64,000 bases of DNA from Halocafeteria seosinensis (taxonomy: Eukaryota > Sar > Bigyra > Bicosoecida). The notes under the pieces were generated by a model. That model worked only from the letters and a program-made list of their open reading frames with translations. It was not told the origin of the DNA and did no database searches. The stretch lies in contig LVLI01000208.1 of assembly GCA_001687465.1 (NCBI GenBank), forward strand, positions 101,906-165,905, written 5' to 3'. This document shows, in pieces, positions 34,901 to 46,040 of this stretch. A program made the position numbers and the translations under genes. The number at the start of each line of letters is the position of its first letter. Positions within the stretch are counted from its first letter, which is position 1.

Positions 34901-37900
34901 GGGAGAACAATGATTCTGTATCGGGCAGAACCACACCGAATTCTTGAAATGATGCGTGATACTACACGGTCTGCAGCTACACAAATGGCTCAACGGGTCT
35001 ATCGAGGACACCGAGTTAGACAAGCTGTTTTGCGTCTTCGCAATATTCGTAACGTGCTGAGAGAAGCAATAGCAAGCCGTCGCAGCGATCAACTGGAGCG
35101 CGCTCTAGAAAGAGCGTCGAGTAAACAATGCTGGTTCCCACTTCCTGAGATCAAACAAGCAAGTGATGTGTTACAGCGAGTCAGGGAAGAGGAAGCAGCA
35201 AGGGAAATGTTGGAGGAATTGCTCCCTAAAGACCCAGCGGAGGTATATGAAGAATATAAGGTGGCACTCAAGGATGCTGTGAATCTAGACCTTACAGAAG
35301 AAGACGTCTACAAAAAAGCGAAAAAGAAGTACGACACGGTAAAGCAACGCATGGAATGCAAGAGGTATCTCGAACAAGGAATTGAGAATGGGGATCGTGT
35401 GCTTATTGAAAGTGCTCTCGACTTAGCAGAAAAGTTAATACCGGAGTGGGGCGACATAATCACCCCCGTTCAACGAGAACAAGCGGAAAAGACGCTGCGT
35501 ATTATCAAGGAAGAGGAGGAAAGCCTCGCTTCTGTGAAAGAGGCTCTGAGCACCGGGAAGATTTGCGGGAAGGTTGGGGAACTTTTATGTGACAGCATTT
35601 CCGTCGAAAGTATCGACAAGGCCCTGTTACACCATGAGCAAACAGACGCTGTTACGAAGGCTGGTCAACGGCTAATCCAGAGTGCGAAGCACGTCCGCGC
35701 CTTGCGGGCCAGCGTTCTCCAAGCAATGGAGCAAAATTCGGCTTGGGAGCACGTTGAAGATGCTCTCAAGAATGCCCTCCTTGCCAAATGCAAAGGCGAG
35801 CTATCGCGAGACGTCCATGATGAAGTAACGCTTCTGCTGATGGAAGTTCTTAACAAGCGGGAAGAGGAACGAGTGACGGAGGCACTATCACGAGGAGCAG
35901 CGAAAGGCTCTGCCGCAAGTCTCGACTTACAGTCTGTTGAATTTCAGCACTTGAATCCTTTCGTAGAAGAATACAATTTTAGGCAACGAAGAGGAGACGT
36001 TGCTCTGGAAGACCTCCTCGGTGATGACAATGAAGATGCGAAAGACTTTGAATATTCCTTCCTGAGGAGCAAAGGCATTGCAGCCCAAGATATTGATCTA
36101 AGTTCCCAGACGTTCCAACGATTGCAAAGAAGCGACTCAGCCCAACCGTTTACCACACGAAAGCGTCAGAGTGTTCTTGAGCGCAGCAAACAGCAATCAA
36201 TGCCTATTTCGAAATATGTAGAAAACTTGTACAAGTTGACTGAAGTAACTTTGCGGCTCCGGAAAGCAGAGTATCAGAAAGACTGGCAAGGAATCAGGAG
36301 AGTAGTAAAGGAAGCGCAGAATTTATCTACCCCTCCGTTTCTGGAACATGAATTTCAGCTGGCACTGGAAGTGTATAACAACCACGTTGTGGTTAATACT
36401 CTAGTAGACGCACTGAAGGAGGGTGGTGCAGGTGGTAATGTGGGCGATTTGGATGTTACCGTTATTGACAAATTTAAGTTGTCTTCTGCGTTGGAAAAGG
36501 TCAAAGAATATCATACGAACAGCGAAAAGGTGAATTCCTTGAAGGAACTCGCGAATATAGTGCTGGATGTCAGAACTGCAATGATTGACGATGAGTGCGA
36601 AACACTCGAGGAGATTGTGGAGCGTACTTCCGGTATTCCTGACGGGCACATTCCTGAAGAGACAAAGCAGGAACTCGATATGGCACGCAAAGAAGCTCAA
36701 AACATAAGAATACTTGAAAAACTTAACACAGCGCTGAGTCACGGAGGACCTAAGGGCCGTGTTGGCGCCTTAGATGTCGACAAGATTGATGTGAAAGGCT
36801 TACAAGAGGCAATACGGCATGCCGAGAAGCTGGAGTGTATCACGGAGGAGGCAAAATGGCTACAAGAAGTAGCTGAAGGTATGATAGAAATTCGCTACGC
36901 AATGCGGGACCGCAAATGGGATAATTTACAGAGTTTGATTTTGTCTGTGAACGCTCTTGATCATTGCACTACCCACTTGGGCAACCCGGAAGACTTCAAA
37001 GGAACGCGAGCCCCGCGAATCCGAAGCATGAGCGTGACACCTTCTAACGTGCGGCTCAGTGGGTTTCGAGGTGGATTGGAGCGATTATCAAAGGTCGATG
37101 GCATGCAAAGACGAAGCAAAAGAGGCACTGCTCTTTTTGGTCACCATCCGAAAGGTATTGGGATCGATGAAGCATCAGAGTACCCCACGGATCAAGGGTA
37201 TGAAGAAAAGCACGACTTCCGACTCCCGCTGGCTGTTCGCTGGGAACTACAAGCTGTACAACATGAACTTGACAACAAGAAAATAATAGATTCTTTAAAA
37301 GAGGGCCTAAGCCATGGGAAGTGTTCCGGTGCTATTGGTGCTCTTTTGGAGGAAGGGGTGGTGGACGATACTCGACTGAGGGAGGCTGTTGATACAGCTA
37401 ATAATCTCGGCCCGAAAACTGATGAAGCTCACGCGTTACTTCACTCCGCTTCTATAATCCTAAAGCTGAGAAGGGGTGTCAAGACAAATGATTTCGACCA
37501 AGTCCGAGAAGTGCTTGCTCAATGTCCCAATGTAGGGCCGCCTCACGAAGATCCCAGTTTGAAGGCGTTGTTTTCCCGGTCCCCGATTTCGACGCCACAA
37601 GGTAAAGGCACTCACTCGGAGCTTGTTCCCGAGGCTTTGGAGGAGGCTGAACGTGTGCGCCAAGAAGCAGACTATCGACTCACAATTGCTACATTCAGGG
37701 AAGCTCTCCAAGAGGGCAACGTGGCCGGTGAAGTAGGAAACCTCGATACTTATCATGTCGATACTTCCAAACTCGCGACTGCAATCGATATGGCACGAGA
37801 AATTAATGCGGATACACCGGAGGCGGAGTATATGCTGGAGCTTGGGCGCCGCATCTGGCAATTGAGAAATGCGGTACTTGACGAGCATTGGTACGCCATC

Positions 37901-40900
37901 GAGTCCATCGCTGAATCATGTGTGTCATGCATTCAAACAAACCCGTTGTTGGTACCTGAAGAGGCTAGCCGAGAAATTTACCTTGTAGAGGAAGAAGTCC
38001 GGAACCGCAGGGTCGTTACCGCTCTTAAGGATTCCCTCTACGAAGGACGGCCAGAGGGCGAAATCGGCCGTCTGAACCTTGCGGCAATTGACGTGCAACC
38101 ACTAGAAGATGCAATGGGATTGACACTTGATATCGGTCTAACGACGAAAGAAGCGCGTTGTCTTGTTGCAACTTGTGTGCACGTGCGTTCTTTACGAATC
38201 ACACTTATGGGGGGATCGTGGGACCGCCTTGGTAGACTGCTGGCCTATGCCCAAGCCGTCATCAAACATGGAACTGGTGACTCGTATATAACAGTCGAAG
38301 ATGAAGATGGCGGAAGACCAACTCACCCAAGTGGAGAAATGGGTCAGTGGAAGGTTTTGGACGAATATACGGAAGCTGTGGCTCAGGCTGCGAAGCAAGT
38401 TGTTAGTCAAGACGCAACTGTTATGGACTCTGCGTTTGAGTCCTTCGTCTTCGATATTTGGAAAGATGGGCTTGCCGCCGACGCTGTCCCAGAAATCGAA
38501 GTGATGCAAGCGGAGCTAGATAATAGAAACGTTATTGTTCAGCTAACCAAAGCACTTTATGAAGGTGCTATACAAGGAGCCATCGGCAACATAAACTACG
38601 AGAACATTGACACGTCGGGGCTGGAATGGGCCATTTCGTATGCAAACAAAATGGGCTGTATAACTGGTGAAGCACGACAATTGCTCCGCAGTGCTGAAGT
38701 TATCAAGCGTCTTCGACAAGCTGTCAGTAGTGAGCAGTGGAGTCAAGTGCAGCAGGTTCTTCGGGACGCCAAGTCAACTGTACTAGCCGATCTGGTTGCA
38801 CCCGAAATCAATTTGGTACAGGATGAACTTTCAAATCGAACAGTACTGAATGAATTAACCGCTGCTATGTCCAAAGGTCGGCCGACAGGTGAAATAGGCA
38901 GACTATACGATGGTAATATCGATACGAAGAGGCTCGTCCAGGCTATTGAATACGCAGAGAATATTGGGTGCAAAACTGAAGAAGCTGAAGTCATGCTTTC
39001 CACTGCGCGAGTGGTCCTTAGGCTCCGTCAGCACGTTCTTAATAAAGACTACAAAGGAGCTGCACATTGCCTTGACGAGCTTCGTAATCAACCGGTGGCG
39101 ACAGTTGCCTTGGGCGAAATCAAGAGCTACCAGGATGAAATTGATAACTGGGTTGTCATAAGCTTGCTTAACGCTGCGCTTTCCTCGAACCAGATAGGAG
39201 GAGATCCCGGAGAGCTGGACATATCGCATGTTTCCACTGACCGATTGGTAAAAGCAATTAAACGAGTCCAGGAAATCGGATTCCGAACAGACAACGGAAG
39301 ACGTTTGTACCAGTTCTCGAAACTCGTTCTGGAGCTGCGGCGTGCGGTATTGGAGGGGGACTGGGAGCGTATTAGGGAAACTCTGGATGATTGCGAAGTC
39401 GATTCTGCTCCCGATTCATGCCGCAATGAAATTGAATTATGTAGAGCTGAACTCGACGACAGATGGATCACCTCGCTGTTCACAACCGCGCTGAGCAGCG
39501 GAGGTCCGGAAGGAGAAGTGGGTAACATGGACACCTCATGTATGGATGTGTCTATTCTTGATGAAGCCATTGCAACCGCGCTCGAAAAAGGAACAAGTAC
39601 AAAGAAGAGCAGCGATCTACTTGAGGCCGGCAAGACTATGCGGCGCTTGCGATCAATTGTCAAGGCTGAAAAGTGGGAACTAGTTGGCAAGGCACTGCGT
39701 GAAGCTCGGGAGAATAAAGATCTTTTCCCGTTGGCGTCATTGAAGGAACTACAGCTTGTCCAAGATGAATACGATAACAGATCAGTTGCAGAAGCCTTAA
39801 GGGACGCAATGTCAAGCGGTGGTCCTCGAGGCTCCGCCGATAATTTAGAGATCGAGGATGTCGTCGAAACTGGCAAGCTCGACGAGGCTATATCGTATGC
39901 TAGAGCGCTTGGCTGTTTAACAGAGGAAACCAAACTTCTTAAAAAATCTGCAGAAATCCTAAGGTCACTTCGACACGCTTTGTTGGCCAACGATTTCGAA
40001 CAAGCCAAGGCGGTGCTGAATGAGCAGATAGATCAAGCCATTGTCTCAGAGGCGGAGGACGAAGTCGAATTAGTAGATGATGCTATTCGCTGCTGGGTCA
40101 CATTGCGCAATTTGAACCAAGCAATAGCTTCCGGAAGGGTAACTGGAACACCGGGTATGCTTGATACCGACACCGTCGATACGAATGCACTAGAAGAGGC
40201 AGTCCGCTATGCTGAACGCAGTAATACTACAGCATCATCAACCCGCCGCTGCCTTCACAGTGCTAGACACCTGCTGACGCTTCGTTCCCTCTTTCGCAAC
40301 CATGACTGGCAGAAACTTCGCGAAACACTAAATGGATTGAAAGCTGATGTTGATGTGACTGCAGCCGTGCGTGAAGAGGCCGAATTAATTGAACAAGATC
40401 TCACTATTCGGCAGGCATGTGAAAATCTAAGAAAGGCGTACGGGACAGGCGACGAGGAGTTGCTGCATAGTGCTCTCAGCGAGGCGCAAACGCTCGAGCT
40501 AGCGACGCATTCAAGCGCTACGGTCCGTTCCTTGGTCGAAAAAGTGCAGGGGGAAGTCAGTCATGTGCAGCATGTGCGGCAGAAAATTGAAGACGCGAAC
40601 TACAGAAGGGATGCGGGCGCACTCCAGGAAGCTCTCGATCAATCCCGGCAGATGACGTTCAGCGACTCATTAGTCGATACCGCTGAAAATACATTGCATC
40701 GGATACGGGAAGTCAATGAAAACGCCCGCAAGGCTATTAGACGAGTAGATTCTTTAGCTCTAGAACAAGCGAAAGAACAGTTCGACGGAGAAGGCCTCGA
40801 AAACCAATATTATCAGGAAGTGGTATCTTTGTTAGAATTGAATGAAGGTGATTTCTTACGGAAAGCCCTATCGGCTGCTGTTGAAGAAAAAGACACGGAA

Positions 40901-41851
40901 CGCGTTATTTCGATAACAATGCGTCTAAAAGAGATGTTCTTTCAGGAAATTCATCAGGAATATGGCGAGGGCAATGAGGATCCGTTTGCCCTTTGGAATT
41001 TCCCAAAACTCAAGGATCCAATTGCATTGGTTGCTGGTTCTCCTCGCTCCCCGAGTGCCCATTCTTTCCCGAAAACCACGAAGGAGACTGTTTGTTGGCA
41101 GCAGGAGCCGATTAAAACCAGCCTTACCAACTTATCTGACCCGTATACTAGACGTCTCGCTGTCAAGACTTTTCGGAGTATCCTCGCTTTCATGGGAGAG
41201 AGAAATTCTTCTCGACCGTGTGAGCTAGCGTCGGAACTCATAGAAATTTGTATCGAAAACATTGCCCTGCGGGATGAGTGTTTCCTCCAGATATGCAAAC
41301 AACTGACAGGAAACCCCTCCTCGGCCAGCCTTGCCAGAGGCTGGGTGTTGTTACACGTGGTACTGCAACACCTACCTCCTACTGAAGATGCTGAGAATTA
41401 TATAGAGAACTTCATTCGGACGCAAGGATCGCGAAAATGTCTACGAGCTTTGCATCTCTCACTTTACAATGGTTCTGCTTCAATTCCTCCAAGTGCTGCT
41501 GAGATAGAGAGTGCATTGAACGCGTCGAATGCACCACCCTTGCCAATCATTGTGAGAAGCCCAAGAAATGACTCACCGACCAACGGACATTCGTCGGCTG
41601 ACCAGCAAAGAAGTACTCATGAAACTCATCAGCAAAAGTTACCGGAACCTTCTCCGCTGTCAACAAAGAGCGGAAATACAAGCCTGAATCGTCGAACAAC
41701 CAAGACTCCACCGCCTCCACCTCCTCGTCCTGAGGATGGACGTGCATATTGGGATGATAAAAGCAGCAAGACACCTCAGGCCGGTGGTGGTACGCGAAAC
41801 AATAAAAGTGACCGACTGAAGGCTCTTAATGAAAGTCTATCCAGGTATTAA
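31939..41851 (+). CDS. Giant MyTH4 myosin with long helical-repeat tail
   Basis: Five exons (31,939-33,165; 33,233-34,193; 34,258-34,380; 34,447-34,541; 34,607-41,851) join in frame to about 3,216 residues. Residues about 1-140 are disordered, Gln/Glu/Ser-rich. A short SH3-like segment (FWVKDSTKAYVPARKIE) precedes the motor. Motor motifs are complete: P-loop GESGSGKTEATKK, switch I NDNSSRFGKWMEV, switch II [48 protein letters not shown], and the converter. One IQ-like motif follows (QRVYRGHRVRQA). The tail (about residues 1,107-2,710) holds about 13 copies of a roughly 105-residue helical repeat, then further charged helices, a MyTH4 domain (about 2,969-3,096; SDPYTRRLAVKTF, ALRDECFLQICKQLTGNP) and a proline-rich C terminus. 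No FERM domain is present. MyTH4 myosins typically work in filopodia, cilia or cargo transport through microtubule or adhesion binding. The class cannot be named confidently. Confidence 0.9.
35521..40330 (+). repeat. Array of about 13 diverged ~105-residue repeats inside the myosin tail
   Basis: Each unit has a recognisable core: VxxALSxGGPxGEVGxLD, then IDxxxLxxAIxYA, GCxTEEAxxLL, SAxxIxxLRxAV, W, and a closing PEIxLVQDELDNR that leads into the next unit. Clear copies start near DNA positions 35,540, 35,880, 36,400, 36,730, 37,290, 37,690, 38,020, 38,540, 38,850, 39,150, 39,480, 39,790 and 40,110. The Gly-rich hinge and the predicted helices between hinges suggest a solenoid or a rigid rod. 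Copies differ strongly at DNA level, so the array is old rather than a recent tandem expansion. One interruption is a basic Ser/Arg-rich linker (about 36,990-37,210). Confidence 0.85.
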
Positions 41852-41978
41852 TGGTCCATTTTTCATCTAAATGCACAAACATGTGGTACCCAACCTAACC
41901 TATCCTAACCGTAGCATGCCCTCATAATTCTCTACAACTACCATTGACTACCCTCAAATCGATTCGACATATTTTTGT

Positions 41979-42329
41979 TCAACTTTCTTGAGCTTTCATC
42001 ATGAGTACCGTCCCATGTATCAATCCTAACGCAATCGTCCCATAAAAGAGTCTATCCCGCAGCATGGGTCGATGTCTGAATTCCATCAAACTTGTAACTT
42101 TCGAGTTCATAGCAGTGTGCGTGGCGTGCACTTACCTGAAGCCAATGCGAATCAAAGGCAAAGTCGGTGCAAACACCAGCGGCGTCATGTAGGTCCAATT
42201 AATCCTCCGAGTCCCCGGTGGAACTGTCATGGGTGCTTCCCACTCGTCGTCATCCTGCTGGTGCCCTTGCTGCTGCTGGGGAGAAGTCACACTCGATTCG
42301 GGAAGGCGATTATAGCGATTCGGATTCAT
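41979..42329 (-). CDS. Small two-helix membrane protein, unknown family
   Basis: Two exons on the minus strand (42,329-42,136 and 42,075-41,979; 60-nt intron ending TTCAG) join in frame to 96 residues when started at the first in-frame ATG. An Asn/Gln-rich hydrophilic head (residues 1-45) is followed by TRRINWTYMTPLVFAPTLPLIRIGFRHRP and then RLFYGTIALGLIHGTVLMM, giving two likely membrane helices joined by a basic loop. The open frame extends further upstream (to 42,419) without an ATG, so an extra 5' exon is possible. It converges with the myosin gene 127 bases away. The splice donor and acceptor are good, and the hydrophobic pattern continues smoothly across the junction, which is the main support. 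I do not recognise the family; a small mitochondrial or ER membrane protein is possible. Confidence 0.6.
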
Positions 42330-42537
42330 TTTCCAATTTCCTTCTCGTTTTTCCAATGGTACTACCACCAATACATTAGACTTGAGATCAACTGATTCGG
42401 CGTCCGAGTCAGATGACAAACAAATCGCAAACTAGGCGGTGTAGCACATACAGTTGTACTCAGCATGTGTGTGTGTGTGTATTCCCTTTTGAATAATATT
42501 CACTCGCTACTACCCTAGTTATTTTTTAACCTACCGA

Positions 42538-45468
42538 TCAATTCCAACGACGTTTGCCCTTGTTTGGCTTCTCCGTCGCTCCCTCCGGAACCTCATTTTG
42601 CTGTTGTGGTTGCTCGGAAGATGATTGAGCTGATTCATTTTCAGCATGATCATGTCCCTGTGACTGAGTATTCATATTATCCGTGCGTTTAGTCGAATTG
42701 CTTTTCGACTGTTTCTCTTCCTTGGAAGAAGTGGGAGCCTTGACTTTGGCAGCGGCATCTGCAGCTTGTCGAACTGCAGGGGAGGACGGCTTGTTTCCAC
42801 CACTAGCATTAGAATGCGATTCAGCCTTTTGGTTTACCGTAGCACTTGCACTACTAGCGCTTGCAGCCGCTGTTTGCGCTTGAGGCTGCTCTTGGTTCTC
42901 TGAGCTGGCGTCATTCCCGGATTTTTTTGAGCCGAATCCTAAAAGCCCCCAACCACTACCACCGCTTCCAGATGTTTTCTTTGCCTCCTCTTTCCTCCTT
43001 CGCTCCAGCTCTTCTTCTTTTTCCTTTGCCCTCAGTTGTTCAGGGGTCAAAGGAATCTCTTCCCCTCGGATAACTTTTCGGACCTGATCTTGATTGAGGG
43101 TCTCGTGTTCCATTAAAGCCTTGGCCAGATACTCAAGTTCCGCACGATGTTGCAAGATGCACGCCTTTGCACGTTCATACGAGTGCCGTAATATTGCTTC
43201 CACCTCTTCGTCGATCTTTGCTCTCGTCTGTTCAGAAGGACGTCCGTCGGGGTTATTATATTCCCCACCAGTGAACTGAGAGAACCCGAGCTTCGACATG
43301 CCAAAATACTTAACATATTGTCTAGCAAGATCACTAGCACTTTGAAGATCACCCATGGGTCCCGTACTAAGATTTTCTTCACCATTAATCAACTCTTCGG
43401 CGATCATACCACCAAAAGCCAAATCTATCTTTGCCAAGATTTCCTTGCGAGTCATATTTCCTTCATCTTTGGGGAAATAGTAGGTCTGCGGAGTATATGC
43501 GTTGCAAATACACGTGAAGAACCACAAAGACTTAACACTCGAGAAAGTATAGGTACTTACTGCTCCTCCTGATTGGCCACGGGAGAGTACTGTGACCTTG
43601 TGTAGCTCCGGTCCTCCATCCGTGAACAAGTTAACAATCGTGTGGCCCGCTTCATGATAGGCTGTTAAGCGTAGCTGCTCACTGGTCTTCTTACGACTCT
43701 TCAGCCCCGGACCCATCAGTTGTTTATCTCTAGCTTCCTCTAAATCTGTTAATTCAATATATTGGCCACCTCGACTCGCTGCCATTATGGCAGCACTGTT
43801 GATCAACGCGGCGATATCAGCACCAGTGCAGCCCGGGGTTTGCTTGGCGAGGAGTTCGGCGCTGACATCAGCAGATACTTTAACTTTCGACAGATATGCT
43901 TTGAAAATTTCACAACGACCGTGCATGTCTGGTTTTGGCACGGGCACCTGACTGTCGAATCGCCCAGGTCTCCTTAAAGCACTGTCAAGGCTTTCTTCAT
44001 CGTTAGTAGCGGCAAGAACAACGACGTTATCGTTCTTGTCGAATCCATCTAAACACGCAAGGAGCTGATTCAAAGTTTGGCGTTCAGAGTTGCCGCCTAC
44101 GTTTACATTTCGCCGCTTCGCGCCCATGGCATCAATTTCATCAATGAATATGATTGAAGGAGCCTGAAGAAAACAGACGAAATAAAGGGTGAGATCAACC
44201 ATATGCGCTAATGGGGATGACAAACTTACGTTTTGTTTGGCAGTATCAAATAACTCCCGGACTCTCTTTGCACCCAGACCGACAAGCATCTCCTCGAATT
44301 CAGAAGCACTCTTCGAATAAAACTTGACGCCGGCTTCTCCAGCCACAGCCCGCGCAAGCATCGTTTTGCCCGTACCAGGGGGCCCAGTTAGTAGAATTCC
44401 TTTCGGCACCCTTGCCCCTAGAGCCTGATACTTTTCCGGATATTGCAAGTACTGAACTACTTCCCGAAGCTCTGCTTTTGCTTCGTCAACTCCTCGAACA
44501 TCTTCAAACCTTGTGTCAGGAATATCCCCCGTTTCTTCTGGAGGCCCTCCCGTTATATTTTCAAACGGATTATTGCCTCCGCCTTTCTTCATAAAGACTT
44601 TGTATAGAATGTAAATGAGAAATATGCTCATACCAATTTTGGATAAAGTGGCAATAACGTCTAAGAGGGTCGGTTTCCGCGGTTTCTGTTCCACAATGAC
44701 GGGATTATCCATCGTACCGATATTCTGGGATCCTCCGCCTCCTCCACCACCACCGCCAAACGCATATCCACCACCACTGCCAGTTGCACTAGTTCCCCAC
44801 GGTCCAGCTGCCGCATTTGCTGCCGCCTGTGAGAACCTGCTGTTGGGAGGTGTTTGCCCAACGAAATTCCCACCATATTGTTGCTGGGGCTGCTGTTGCT
44901 GCTGGAACCCTTGTTGCTGGTACTGCGTCCCAGACGCATTCCGAAGAGCATCTAGCGTGGAGTTATACTGGTTTTCACTTATTACGTTGGTCGAAATTAA
45001 TGCTCTCACATATTCTTGCAGCACTGAATCATTCACCGCAAATCGCCGGCTTTCATATCGTTTGATCACTTCCGAGGACATCCCTGATCTGTTTAAGAGG
45101 GAGCAAAAATCCGCCTGCTTCCCAGCGTCTCCAGGGTTGTTATTGGCGTCTTTCTCGGCTTGACGTAATTGAGAAGCTCGACTAAAGCCCAAATAGCTCA
45201 GGAATTTCTTTTGCTCGGTTATACGCTGGTGTGAAGGCATAGAGACCTGTGGATGGAAGGGCGCCAGCACGCGCATAGCTGGGGCCCACTCTTTCGATGG
45301 TCCTGAGGGCTTAGGGCCGTGAGGAAAGGATGTAAAAGACCTCATTAAGCCTCCTGACGTCAATGAACTCCTCCTCTCCAGGGCTTCCAGACTGCTCTGA
45401 AAGGCCCTCTTCGAAGGCATACGGCCTCGTAAGACCTCTTTCAACCATGGCTGCATTGACCCATTCAT
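42538..45468 (-). CDS. YME1/FtsH-type mitochondrial AAA metalloprotease
   Basis: Membrane-bound ATP-dependent zinc protease. Three exons (45,468-44,230; 44,163-43,561; 43,485-42,538) give 929 residues from the first ATG; both introns (66 and 75 nt) are multiples of three without stops, so the unspliced frame stays open. The N terminus is basic and Arg/Ser-rich (mitochondrial presequence-like). A helical region, a Gln/Gly-rich linker and one membrane segment ([15 protein letters not shown], about residue 280) precede the AAA domain: GPPGTGKT Walker A (about 362), IIFIDEIDA Walker B, and the arginine-finger region RRPGRFD. The protease has HEAGH (about 584) with the distal Asp in [11 protein letters not shown] single membrane helix fits the i-AAA (YME1) type, acting in the intermembrane space, better than the two-helix m-AAA type. 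The pore loop is MLVG rather than aromatic F/Y-VG. A long Ser/Ala/Gln-rich C-terminal tail (about 130 residues) is unusual. Confidence 0.88.
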   Translation of the reverse strand: MNGSMQPWLKEVLRGRMPSKRAFQSSLEALERRSSLTSGGLMRSFTSFPHGPKPSGPSKEWAPAMRVLAPFHPQVSMPSHQRITEQKKFLSYLGFSRASQLRQAEKDANNNPGDAGKQADFCSLLNRSGMSSEVIKRYESRRFAVNDSVLQEYVRALISTNVISENQYNSTLDALRNASGTQYQQQGFQQQQQPQQQYGGNFVGQTPPNSRFSQAAANAAAGPWGTSATGSGGGYAFGGGGGGGGGSQNIGTMDNPVIVEQKPRKPTLLDVIATLSKIGMSIFLIYILYKVFMKKGGGNNPFENITGGPPEETGDIPDTRFEDVRGVDEAKAELREVVQYLQYPEKYQALGARVPKGILLTGPPGTGKTMLARAVAGEAGVKFYSKSASEFEEMLVGLGAKRVRELFDTAKQNVSLSSPLAHMVDLTLYFVCFLQAPSIIFIDEIDAMGAKRRNVNVGGNSERQTLNQLLACLDGFDKNDNVVVLAATNDEESLDSALRRPGRFDSQVPVPKPDMHGRCEIFKAYLSKVKVSADVSAELLAKQTPGCTGADIAALINSAAIMAASRGGQYIELTDLEEARDKQLMGPGLKSRKKTSEQLRLTAYHEAGHTIVNLFTDGGPELHKVTVLSRGQSGGAVSTYTFSSVKSLWFFTCICNAYTPQTYYFPKDEGNMTRKEILAKIDLAFGGMIAEELINGEENLSTGPMGDLQSASDLARQYVKYFGMSKLGFSQFTGGEYNNPDGRPSEQTRAKIDEEVEAILRHSYERAKACILQHRAELEYLAKALMEHETLNQDQVRKVIRGEEIPLTPEQLRAKEKEEELERRRKEEAKKTSGSGGSGWGLLGFGSKKSGNDASSENQEQPQAQTAAASASSASATVNQKAESHSNASGGNKPSSPAVRQAADAAAKVKAPTSSKEEKQSKSNSTKRTDNMNTQSQGHDHAENESAQSSSEQPQQQNEVPEGATEKPNKGKRRWN

Positions 45469-46040
45469 TGTAAGAAGGTATTCGCGTGGCAAAATTGTAT
45501 TTGTAACAATACGAGATAAATTATTCCACAAAATGGCAGCGTCAGGCCGGTTCGTTCCATGAGGTTGAAGTTCCCCACCCTTTTTCGTCCCCTTTCTTCT
45601 CCCCTCTTCGTTGGACCCACTCGTATCGCGTCACCTTGGACAGGGGAAGGGCAACGAGACAAACTTTTGTCACACTTGCAGTTCAAGAGGAAGTTTTGTC
45701 TCCAAGCACACAATAGTTACGCTAGTTCTGGCACCGTTACCTTAGCACAGTTCACCAATGCAGTAGTTACGTCTACGACCGGGAACCAAGAAGTAAGAGG
45801 TTTCCATAAGTTTTCACTTCGTGATCTGCCATGGCCATTGGTCACATGTGCACTTGTGTCCCAGTTGCAACTTAAGCTTGCTCCGTGGTTGAAAAAAGCA
45901 TTGTTTGACCCGGAACAAGGGTTGTCGCAGGTTCAGCTGAATCAGATTATCATAAAACTGACCCTTTTGTTTGTTTGTATTGTACGGGGTTAGGGTTAGG
46001 ACTTGTCGACTCATATGAGTGACCCTGTTAGCACTTCACT
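45469..46040. other. Divergent intergenic region with two TTAGGG-like units
   Basis: About 570 bases between the protease (minus) and the methyltransferase (plus). The run GGGGTTAGGGTTAGG near 45,987 is a short telomere-like motif that may be a regulatory site. An upstream non-ATG extension of the protease frame lies at 45,469-45,531. Confidence 0.4.

Noticed and set aside
39127-40008. 293-codon minus-strand frame inside the myosin tail
   Set aside because: Antisense shadow of the repeat array; Ser/Leu-rich product without domain, while the plus frame is continuous over 7 kb.
45985-46002. TTAGGG-like run as an interstitial telomere
   Set aside because: Only two units are present, too few for a telomeric tract.
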